Shown one piece after another: positions 8,158 through 15,062 of a stretch of DNA of 52,241 bases. How positions within the stretch are numbered: the first letter of the stretch is position 1; every line of letters starts with the position of its first letter. The notes beneath the pieces are model-generated. The model was given only the letters and a program-made list of their open reading frames with translations. It ran no database searches and was not told the origin of the DNA. Origin of the DNA: Bacteroidales bacterium UBA1309 (GTDB taxonomy: Bacteria > Bacteroidota > Bacteroidia > Bacteroidales > Dysgonomonadaceae); assembly GCA_002307185.1 (NCBI GenBank), contig DBTT01000012.1, forward strand, positions 1 to 52,241. The letters are read 5' to 3'. A program made the translations under genes and the position numbers.

Positions 8158-9156
8158 ATGGAAAACGAGCTAAACGAACCAACAGGCATACATTTCGAAT
8201 CGCGTATCGATATGGGCGAGTTGTCGCAGGGGATGGATGCCATCCGCACTGAGTTGAAGAAAGTGATTGTTGGGCAAGACAAAGTGATCGATTATTTGTT
8301 GGCGGCCCTGCTTGCGAATGGGCATGTGCTGCTGGAGGGTGTGCCTGGAGTTGCCAAAACGATGGCAGTGAAGTTGCTTGCCAAAACGCTTGACCTGAAA
8401 TTCAGCCGGATACAATTCACGCCCGACTTGATGCCTGCCGATATTTTGGGGACATCCGTTTTCGACTTGAAAAAGACAGAATTCGAGTTTCATCCCGGAC
8501 CTGTTTTTGCCAACCTGGTGCTCATCGACGAGGTCAACCGCGCCCCGGCCAAAACGCAAGCCGCGCTCTTTGAGGTGATGGACGAACGCCAAATCACCAT
8601 CGACGGGAAAACCTATGTCATGGAAACTCCTTTTCTGGTGATGGCAACCCAGAATCCGGTGGAGCAGGAGGGAACGTATCGCTTGCCTGAAGCGCAGCTC
8701 GACCGTTTTATGTTCAAGGTCGTGATTGATTATCCGGCATTGGAAGATGAATTTGAAATTATCCGCCGGGAACACGAAGCAGTGCATGGCGACAAGACGG
8801 TGGACGTGAAAAGGGTGGTTGACGGAGCCAAGCTTTCGGAATACAAAACCCTTGTCAGGAGCATCGTTGTGGAGAAAAACCTGATCGAGTACATTGCCCG
8901 CATTGTGCAGAACACCCGCGAAAATCCCTTCCTCTACCTGGGTGCTTCGCCTCGCGCATCGCTTGCGATATTGAATGCCTCGAAAGGATTTGCAGCCTTG
9001 CGTGGCCGTGATTTTGTAACGCCCGACGACATCAAGGATTCGGCCGTTGTGGTGCTTCAACACCGCATTATTGTGTCTCCGGAGAAAGAGATGGAAGGGG
9101 TGAGGACGGAAGAGATTGTGAAACAAATTATCGATTCGGTTGATGTGCCACGCTAA
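8158..9156 (+). CDS. MoxR-family AAA+ ATPase
   Basis: A protein of 332 residues. Walker A is GVPGVAKT (61-68), Walker B LVLIDEVNRAP (about 120-130), and the sensor region MATQNPVEQEGTYRLPEAQLD is the MoxR hallmark. MoxR ATPases are chaperone-like AAA+ proteins that usually act with a VWA or DUF58 partner to mature or assemble protein complexes. The DUF58 gene begins on the base after this stop codon, so the two are surely co-translated. It lies 35 nt after the DUF4350 gene. Confidence 0.95.
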   Translation: MENELNEPTGIHFESRIDMGELSQGMDAIRTELKKVIVGQDKVIDYLLAALLANGHVLLEGVPGVAKTMAVKLLAKTLDLKFSRIQFTPDLMPADILGTSVFDLKKTEFEFHPGPVFANLVLIDEVNRAPAKTQAALFEVMDERQITIDGKTYVMETPFLVMATQNPVEQEGTYRLPEAQLDRFMFKVVIDYPALEDEFEIIRREHEAVHGDKTVDVKRVVDGAKLSEYKTLVRSIVVEKNLIEYIARIVQNTRENPFLYLGASPRASLAILNASKGFAALRGRDFVTPDDIKDSAVVVLQHRIIVSPEKEMEGVRTEEIVKQIIDSVDVPR

Positions 9157-10488
9157 ATGAAAGTAATCAAATCGTTATATATTAATTATTTGTTTTTCTA
9201 TATCCTGATGGGTATAGGAGGCCTGTTTCTTGTGTCGTTTTTTTTGAAACGACTCTATCCTGTTGCGTTGGTTGTTTTGGCCGCCTTTCTTGTCGTCACC
9301 CTTGTGGATATTTTTATCCTTTTTGCCGTGAAGAAAGGCGTGGATGCGGACAGAATTCTGCCCGACAGGCTTTCGAACGGTGATGAAAACCCGATCCGCA
9401 TTCGTTTTCTGAATCGCTATCCCTTGGCTGTGGTGCTCAACGTGATCGACGAAATTCCATTTCAATTTCAAAAGCGGGATTTCAACTTCAATGTGAAACT
9501 TGCGCCGAAAGAAAGACGGGAAATGGAATACTTCCTGCGCCCAACCGAACGGGGAGAATACCTCTTCTGGAAACTGAACGTGTATGCGCAAACCATTCTC
9601 AAACTCACATCCAGAAGATACATTTTCTCTGAAAACAAAAACGTTGCTACCTATCCGTCGTTTATCCAGTTGCGGAAATACGACATGATGGCTTTTTCGC
9701 ACAATCTTTCCGAATTTGGGTTGAAACGGATCCGCCGAATTGGCCACACCATGGAGTTTGAGCAAATCAAAGAGTATGTCCAGGGCGATGATGTGCGTAC
9801 AATCAACTGGAAAGCCACTTCGAAACGGAATGCGCTCATGGTAAACCAATATCAGGATGAAAAATCGCAATACGTTTATCAGGTAATCGACACCGGCCGT
9901 TCGATGCAGATGCCGTTTGGCGGATTGAGCCTGCTCGACTATTCGGTAAATTCGGCTCTGGCGTTGAGCAACATTGTCCTGAAAAAAAATGACAAAGCCG
10001 GCATGTTCACTTTCTCCAGAAAAGTGGAAAACTACGTTCCCGCCGACCGCCGTTCTGCCCAAATGGAAAAGCTGATGGGCTCGCTCTACCGCATCCACAC
10101 CGACTTCAAGGAGAGCGACTATAGCCGCCTGTTTGTGGAGGTGAAGCAATCGGTGAAGCAGCGGAGCTTACTGATGCTTTACACGAACTTCGAAACCATG
10201 GATTCGCTCCGCCGCCAGTTGCCTTATCTGAAAAATATTGCCAAATACCACCTGTTGATAGTCATCTTCTTCGACAATTCCGAATTAAACCAATTGATAG
10301 ATAGGCCAGCCAACGATGTCCGTGAGGTGTTTGACAAAGTGGTGGCCGAAAAGTTTGCCTTCGAAAAACGGTTGGTTGTGAACGAACTGAGAAAGCACGG
10401 CATCCAGTCGATCTTGACGCAACCCGAAAACCTGACCTTGGCCTCGATCAATAAATATTTGGAGTTGAAAGCGAGGGGCATGATATAG
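9157..10488 (+). CDS. DUF58 domain protein, MoxR partner
   Basis: A protein of 443 residues with two N-terminal membrane helices (about 10-30 and 35-55). An extracytoplasmic-looking beta-rich stretch follows, then the DUF58 core around residues 200-260 with EYVQGDDVRTINWKATSK. The region beyond, starting VIDTGRSM (normally DxSxSM), looks like a von Willebrand A-type domain with an altered metal site: the first Ser of DxSxS is replaced by Thr and the second by Arg (DTGRS). Last gene of the operon. It probably works with the MoxR ATPase at the inner membrane. Confidence 0.92.
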   Translation: MKVIKSLYINYLFFYILMGIGGLFLVSFFLKRLYPVALVVLAAFLVVTLVDIFILFAVKKGVDADRILPDRLSNGDENPIRIRFLNRYPLAVVLNVIDEIPFQFQKRDFNFNVKLAPKERREMEYFLRPTERGEYLFWKLNVYAQTILKLTSRRYIFSENKNVATYPSFIQLRKYDMMAFSHNLSEFGLKRIRRIGHTMEFEQIKEYVQGDDVRTINWKATSKRNALMVNQYQDEKSQYVYQVIDTGRSMQMPFGGLSLLDYSVNSALALSNIVLKKNDKAGMFTFSRKVENYVPADRRSAQMEKLMGSLYRIHTDFKESDYSRLFVEVKQSVKQRSLLMLYTNFETMDSLRRQLPYLKNIAKYHLLIVIFFDNSELNQLIDRPANDVREVFDKVVAEKFAFEKRLVVNELRKHGIQSILTQPENLTLASINKYLELKARGMI

Positions 10489-10760
10489 CTGGCGATGGAT
10501 GTGGGTGGAGGCCGGTTTTTGTATTCTTCGTTGTAGCCCTACGCTACCCTCAAACATAGCTGCGGAGGCCGCCGTACCTCTACGCTAGCCTCCCGCAGCT
10601 TGCAGGAGGTCGTCGTATCCCTACGCCGTTAACATTCATTTATGCAGGAGGTCGGCGTAGAGTTTTCTGTTAACATTCTTTTGTGCAGGGGCGCACCGTA
10701 GGCCTACGCCGACTTGCCGCAAGCTTGCAGGAGGTTGTCGTAGGCAAAATCCATGCTCCT
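10489..10760. repeat. GC-rich degenerate repeat array, ~41-nt period
   Basis: Five copies of a ~17-nt core (TGCAGGAGGTCGTCGTA and variants) begin at 10561, 10601, 10643, 10684 and 10726, giving a regular 40-42 nt step. The intervals are themselves related: two contain GTTAACATTC(A/T)TTT, two contain CTACGC(T/C)...CCGCA(A)GCT. Inverted arms also occur (GTCGGCGTAG at 10651-10660 against CTACGCCGAC at 10704-10713). No reading frame is credible here. The array lies just after the DUF58 operon and is GC-rich next to an AT-rich island. Confidence 0.75.
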
Positions 10761-10827
10761 GCAAGAAAGTAATGGGTCGTCGTTTGTAAACGATAACGTG
10801 AGTTTGATGAATGAAAAAAACAATAAT

Positions 10828-10910
10828 CCCCTTCGCCTAGGGGGGCTATGCCACCAAGGGCGCAAACGAAGTGCAGAGGAGTCGCTGGGGCTTATCCTCT
10901 GTAGTTTTTT
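10828..10910 (+). terminator. Hairpin cluster ending in a Rho-independent terminator
   Basis: A first hairpin has CCCC (10828-10831) and GGGG (10840-10843) arms. A second has CAGAGGA (10874-10880) and TCCTCTG (10895-10901), followed by six T at 10905-10910, the classic terminator layout for plus-strand transcription. It could end a long trailer of the DUF58 operon or the 3' end of a small RNA. On the minus strand the same hairpin is not followed by a T-run. Confidence 0.55.
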
Positions 10911-10914
10911 CGTC

Positions 10915-11865
10915 CTAGAGATTTAAAGAAAGTTGTAGGGATGGATAATGATTAGTAGTGCTAGAAGTAAGCTGGGATATTTTAGAGTCAATCCTATTTT
11001 GCATCTCGGAGTTTGTTATGCTATCTTTCAACTTAATATTCGATAAAAGTGCTTCGTAAACGGCATTTCTATTATCTTCCTTTGCACCGACATGATAAAA
11101 ATGCTCTTTTGTAGAGATATTGCAATCTTTCCAAACAGAGAAAACGTACTCATTTACTCTATACTTATTGCTAAGCCAGGTTGACAAAATAAATTTTGCG
11201 TTTGATTCTATTAAACCACCTTTTAGATAAATTTCATCTTCTTCCGTCCAAGAATCAAAATAGTCAACATGTCGTCCAATATAAGGTGGATCTGAATAAA
11301 CAAAATCATCAGATGACAGTTCTGATAAAGTAACCCTAAAGTCTTGATTTTTGAAGGTATAATCTCCACGGTCAATTATTTCTGAAATATAATCAACCTG
11401 GTTTGTAATTTTTGTGACGAGAGATTGCGCGAAGCGGTTTGGCTTTTTACAAAATGGGACGTTAAAACCTCCTCCTTTGTTAAATCTCATCATACCATTA
11501 AAACATGATCGGCTTAAAAAAATGAAATCCAAAGAATCGCCATTAGAATTAAATCGTTTGCGCACCTCATAATAATGCTCACCCTTAGTTTGGAGCAATT
11601 TGTCACCTTCTTCAATTAAATGGTGTTTCACAATTGCAGAAGTGATAGTCTTATTTTGTATTCCTTTGTATAGATTTATTAAATGAGGATTACTGTCACA
11701 TAAAAGAGCCCTGGCTGGCATTACATTAAATGCAACAACGCCTGTACCCATAAATGGTTCTACCCATCTTGAGTAATCAATATCTTTAACGTTAGACGAA
11801 ATCCAATCGACAAGCTTGGTTTTTATTCCTTGCGATTTTATGGGTGGGACAAAAATCTTTTTCAT
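10915..11865 (-). CDS. D12-class adenine-N6 DNA methyltransferase, M.EcoRV-like
   Basis: A protein of 316 residues of the Dam/D12 family. The SAM-binding motif I is PFMGTGVVAFN and the catalytic motif IV is DPPY, in the order of alpha-class adenine methyltransferases. The N-terminus VPPIKSQGIKTKLV and the segments FNVPFCKKPNRFAQ and KEHFYHVGA closely resemble M.EcoRV as I remember it. M.EcoRV methylates the first A of GATATC, so this enzyme should protect the same site. Its ATG overlaps the stop of the nuclease gene (ATGA), so the nuclease is encoded upstream. Codons are AT-rich compared with neighbours, suggesting transfer. Confidence 0.93.
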   Translation of the reverse strand: MKKIFVPPIKSQGIKTKLVDWISSNVKDIDYSRWVEPFMGTGVVAFNVMPARALLCDSNPHLINLYKGIQNKTITSAIVKHHLIEEGDKLLQTKGEHYYEVRKRFNSNGDSLDFIFLSRSCFNGMMRFNKGGGFNVPFCKKPNRFAQSLVTKITNQVDYISEIIDRGDYTFKNQDFRVTLSELSSDDFVYSDPPYIGRHVDYFDSWTEEDEIYLKGGLIESNAKFILSTWLSNKYRVNEYVFSVWKDCNISTKEHFYHVGAKEDNRNAVYEALLSNIKLKDSITNSEMQNRIDSKISQLTSSTTNHYPSLQLSLNL

Positions 11866-12791
11866 TTAGTCTTTCTTTTTGCTCCTTTTGCAACTACTTT
11901 GTCAAATAAATCTGTTTGTCCTTTGAATTCAAGAAAATCCCAAATATTTGTAATGGTTACACGTTCTCCATTTTTCATCATCGAAGCGGAACCATAATTC
12001 ATCCAATATTCGTCAAACCAAGTTTCTCCAAGTTTGCTAAAAACTCCGTTGCCAGCTTTCAAATCGTTAATATCTTTTATTGATCCAATATTTGCAGTAT
12101 TTCCAGAACCTTGACTATCACTTGCTATTTTCCATTTTGGAGCTGCAAAGAAATCAAAATCTTTAATTACTGATGTTATCGATTTTAAATTTTCGACTGT
12201 GGTAATCTTTCTATCCTTTATTGGATCAACTCTATGACCATAATTCTCCGTTAATTCACTTACTTTAAAAACTTCGGTATCACACAAATCATCCTCAAAA
12301 TCAGCTCTTGTATATATAATTCCTAAACAATAATGCCCTTTATACTGATTATAGGGGAACTGAATATTTTTACTTTTATCTCGATCTTTAAAATAAGTCC
12401 CATGGCTTCCTAAGGTAAAACCTGCAGATGTTCCGTTACGGCGAAATGTAGTTTTTATATCTAGTGCAAACTTAATTGATTCATCATCTTTTTTCACAAA
12501 TGATAAGTCCGGATACCAATTTTGCTGTTCTGCCAATACAAGATTATATCCAATTTTTTCAGCAAACCTTAGAATCTCAGGGAAAATATGAATCTCTAGA
12601 ATTTTTGATACAATCTTAGTATCAGACGAAATAGTATAAATATTCTTATACACATCGATAAAGCCTTTTATCGTCCAATCACCCTCAGTTGTGGATACAT
12701 ATTTCTTTAATTCGACAACAAAACCGGCTAATCCCTTTTCAAAATCTAATACGTATTGATCCATCTCATCTGTTTTTTTCGTTTTCATCAT
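11862..12791 (-). CDS. EcoRV-like type II restriction endonuclease (predicted GATATC)
   Basis: About 309 residues, against 245 for EcoRV, with a longer N-terminus. Recalled EcoRV landmarks align at a constant offset: SDTK, the metal-site Glu nine residues later, YPD, then 16 residues on the DIK catalytic motif. These correspond to Glu45, Asp74, Asp90 and Lys92. The recognition loop is GSGNTANIGSI where EcoRV has GSGNTTNIGSI, so GATATC specificity and blunt cutting are predicted. The start is uncertain: ATGs at 12791, 12788 and 12764 are possible, and a -7 box at 12792-12799 would favour 12764. AT-rich, probably acquired. No controller (C) gene is seen. Confidence 0.92.
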   Translation of the reverse strand: MMKTKKTDEMDQYVLDFEKGLAGFVVELKKYVSTTEGDWTIKGFIDVYKNIYTISSDTKIVSKILEIHIFPEILRFAEKIGYNLVLAEQQNWYPDLSFVKKDDESIKFALDIKTTFRRNGTSAGFTLGSHGTYFKDRDKSKNIQFPYNQYKGHYCLGIIYTRADFEDDLCDTEVFKVSELTENYGHRVDPIKDRKITTVENLKSITSVIKDFDFFAAPKWKIASDSQGSGNTANIGSIKDINDLKAGNGVFSKLGETWFDEYWMNYGSASMMKNGERVTITNIWDFLEFKGQTDLFDKVVAKGAKRKTK

Positions 12792-12799
12792 CAAAGATA
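12792..12799 (-). promoter_or_regulatory. Putative -7 element of the R-M operon
   Basis: TATCTTTG on the minus strand fits TAnnTTTG. Transcription would start near 12787, leaving almost no leader for the ATGs at 12788/12791 and about 23 nt for the ATG at 12764. No -33 TTG is found 19-21 nt upstream. Confidence 0.35.
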
Positions 12800-12803
12800 G
12801 CAA

Positions 12804-13228
12804 AATTGATCAAGAAACGGATTTTACTATAGCGACTAAGAAAGAAGAAAAAGCGAAATAGAAAGTAAAAAAACTCCTTTTACTCCGTGGTAAAATAATT
12901 TGTGATGTATGCGATATACAACGACAAACTACCCAAAAAGGTGCATACCTACGGCATGCCACACTCCCTTCACCCACCTTTTTTTTACCGAGCGCATATC
13001 CCGACGGGATATTTTCGGATACTCGTGTTCATTTATTCAGATAAAACTATCAAAACTTCAATCCCTTGTTTGACTGAATTTATAATAGAAATTCTGTAAT
13101 TTTGTCCAAGCTTCTTAGCATTACGAAATTACAAAACTGGTTTTTTCAAATAAAAATAAATTAAAACATAAAAGAGACACAAACAAGCTTGGTTCCAAGC
13201 TCAATATTCATTTTTTAATCATAATCTT
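12804..13228. other. Gene-free region with palindromic repeat element
   Basis: No credible gene lies here; the frame at 12902-13099 has no family resemblance and overlaps repeats. Two short palindromes occur 40 nt apart: GCATACCTACGGCATGC (12943-12959, arms GCAT/ATGC) and ATATCCCGACGGGATAT (12996-13012, 7-bp perfect arms). They flank a T-run, TTTTTTTT. This looks like one of the dispersed intergenic elements of Bacteroidota with paired CCTACGG and CCCGACGGG cores. It marks the right border of the AT-rich R-M island. Confidence 0.45.
13097..13104 (+). promoter_or_regulatory. Putative -7 element for the DUF6261 gene
   Basis: TAATTTTG fits TAnnTTTG. A TTTG at 13069-13072 is 24 nt upstream, a little long. 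The leader to the ATG at 13229 would be about 120 nt. Confidence 0.35.
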
Positions 13229-13984
13229 ATGGAAAAATTAAATTCTCTTACCGCAAGCCGCTTGCAAAATTTAGAATTCGTACAATTCGTGCGTGATACC
13301 GTGAATGATGTAACCGGCACAAATGTGTCTTTGCTGACACAAGATGTTCCGTTAGGCAACTACCTCAATGCATTAACGGCGGGCGTGGACAAACTGGAAT
13401 TGGCTGTCCGCAACCCGAAGAAAAACCCTTTTACAGAGCAGTTGATTCAAAAGGACCAAGCGCGCGATACAGCTTTTATCCGTTTTGGGAGGAGGCTTTC
13501 TTATTTCGAGTTGTCCAACAGCGAAGTCGAACAAAAGGCTTACAACACCTTGAGTATCCTTTGGAATTTGCACCGCAACACGCCCCGGCTCAATTATCAG
13601 GCACAGACTTCAGCTACCGACAATCTCTTGTCCGATTTGCTGAAAGAACCCTATGCATCGGTTCTGGGTCATATCGACATGCAAACCGAAGTGAATGCGT
13701 TGAAGGCTACCAACGATGAATTCCGCATACTGTCGTCCGACAAGCGTGCCGGAATTGCCGAAGCCGATTTCGTCTCGGCAAAAGAGTTGCGTGCTTCGCT
13801 CTCTATCTCCACAAACTCATTTAACGGCTATGTGGATTCTATGGCATCGGCCTATTCCGGCAATGGCGAATGGGAAAAGATCGTGAAAGCCATGAATGTG
13901 GTGCGCAATCGGTATGCTGACTTGCTGGCCCGCCGCACAAGCCCAGGGAAAGCGACTCCTGAAACGCCTCCTGTGGGAGGGTGA
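13229..13984 (+). CDS. DUF6261 family protein
   Basis: A protein of 251 residues, mostly helical and soluble, with no signal peptide, membrane segment or catalytic motif that I recognise. The opening LNSLTASRLQNLEFVQFV and overall length fit the Bacteroidota-restricted DUF6261 family, whose function is unknown. The C-terminus ends in a Pro/Gly-rich tail (GKATPETPPVGG). The gene stands alone between the R-M island and a convergent lipid operon, with its own -7 box and a strong terminator 17 nt after the stop. Confidence 0.75.
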   Translation: MEKLNSLTASRLQNLEFVQFVRDTVNDVTGTNVSLLTQDVPLGNYLNALTAGVDKLELAVRNPKKNPFTEQLIQKDQARDTAFIRFGRRLSYFELSNSEVEQKAYNTLSILWNLHRNTPRLNYQAQTSATDNLLSDLLKEPYASVLGHIDMQTEVNALKATNDEFRILSSDKRAGIAEADFVSAKELRASLSISTNSFNGYVDSMASAYSGNGEWEKIVKAMNVVRNRYADLLARRTSPGKATPETPPVGG

Positions 13985-14000
13985 TATGGGTATTGTTGCT

Positions 14001-14038
14001 CGGGGTGCTGCGTTGAGGAAGCACCCCGATTTTTTTTT
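14001..14038 (+). terminator. Strong Rho-independent terminator
   Basis: CGGGGTGCT (14001-14009) pairs perfectly with AGCACCCCG (14020-14028), followed by nine T at 14030-14038. It ends the DUF6261 transcript. Confidence 0.9.
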
Positions 14039-14234
14039 GGGGGATGTTGTAAAGTTCAGCGATCGATCGAGTCAATAGTGTTTCTGTCGGAGCTGTCGTC
14101 TAACGGCGAGTACTTCATAATATTCTTAAAGAAATAGTGCTGCAAAGCAAAATTGAATACAATGATGAGGATATGGATGAGTGATATTTTTTCCTTATAA
14201 TAAATCTATTGGCTTTCCTTCAAAGGAGATTGAT

Positions 14235-15059
14235 TTATCTGCCCGACAACCCATACGCCTCTTTCCTCACCACCTCAACCCATTCCTCCAAAGGCTTGCT
14301 TTCATCAAAATTCTCCCATCCGATAGGTTTTCCGATGTAAAGCGTAAATGATTTTCCTCGTTGTTTAAAAAATTCCTTGGCAAAGAGACAAACTTCGAAA
14401 TTGATGGGGAAACGGATTGATTTTCGGAGATTCTCGATGATGTAAAACAAGGTTGAATTTCGTGCCTCAAAATAGATTGGTACTACGTTTCGGTGATGCT
14501 GAACGGCTGCTTTGAGGAATCCCTTTCTCCAAGGATGGTCGATGATTTTCCCCCGTTTTTTGAAGGAAGTCACCCCCGCTGGAAATGTGATCAAATGGCA
14601 GTCGCTCTGGTAGAATTCATTGATGAACTTCACATTTTGCTTGCTTTGCAGCCGGTTTCGGTTGATTGGTAAAAACATTTCTTTCAATGGTTCGAGTACG
14701 CACAGCAACTCATTGGCGTAGAATTTTAGTTTGCCGTTGTATCTGTTCCCCAATATATGGGCGATGCAAATGGCCTCGATTCCACCTTGGGGATGGTTGC
14801 TTGCGAAAATCAGTTTGCTGCCGTCCGAAGGCAGATTTTCCATTCCTACAACTTGGCAACTCACTTGCATCGACCGCATGCAAGAATCGATGAATTCCAT
14901 GTTTTTTTTGCCGGGCGCATCTGCAAACAATTTATTGATCTGCCCTTCACAAATGAAGTGTCTCAATAATCTGATAACCAACTTGGGGAATTTTTTGTTC
15001 GGATATCTTTCTTTCAGCCATTTGGCTGTGTCCAATTTTGCTATTTTCTCCGATTGCAT
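14235..15059 (-). CDS. PlsC/GlsA-like acyltransferase
   Basis: A protein of 274 residues of the lysophosphatidic-acid acyltransferase superfamily. The catalytic HX4D block appears as NHPQGGIE, where Glu replaces Asp; the acceptor block is FPAGVTS in place of FPEGT. In Bacteroides similar proteins (GlsA/OlsA type) O-acylate monoacyl amino-acid lipids, so a membrane-lipid role is inferred. No GlsB-like N-acyltransferase is seen nearby. It lies 3 nt after the GT4 gene upstream and is the last gene of a four-gene operon for lipid or glycolipid assembly. Confidence 0.82.
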   Translation of the reverse strand: MQSEKIAKLDTAKWLKERYPNKKFPKLVIRLLRHFICEGQINKLFADAPGKKNMEFIDSCMRSMQVSCQVVGMENLPSDGSKLIFASNHPQGGIEAICIAHILGNRYNGKLKFYANELLCVLEPLKEMFLPINRNRLQSKQNVKFINEFYQSDCHLITFPAGVTSFKKRGKIIDHPWRKGFLKAAVQHHRNVVPIYFEARNSTLFYIIENLRKSIRFPINFEVCLFAKEFFKQRGKSFTLYIGKPIGWENFDESKPLEEWVEVVRKEAYGLSGR

Positions 15060-15062
15060 TTC

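Noticed and set aside
8170..9126. 318-residue open frame opposite the MoxR gene
   Set aside because: It is an antisense shadow of a highly conserved MoxR gene; it is His-rich in the way such shadows are and has no domain.
9175..10149. 324-residue open frame opposite the DUF58 gene
   Set aside because: Antisense shadow; no family signature.
10561..10742. CRISPR array suggested by evenly spaced repeats
   Set aside because: The cores are only ~17 nt and diverge between copies, the intervals are related to each other rather than unique, and no cas gene is in the window.
12902..13099. 65-residue open frame upstream of DUF6261
   Set aside because: It runs through palindromic repeats and a T-run, has no family resemblance and no good start signal.
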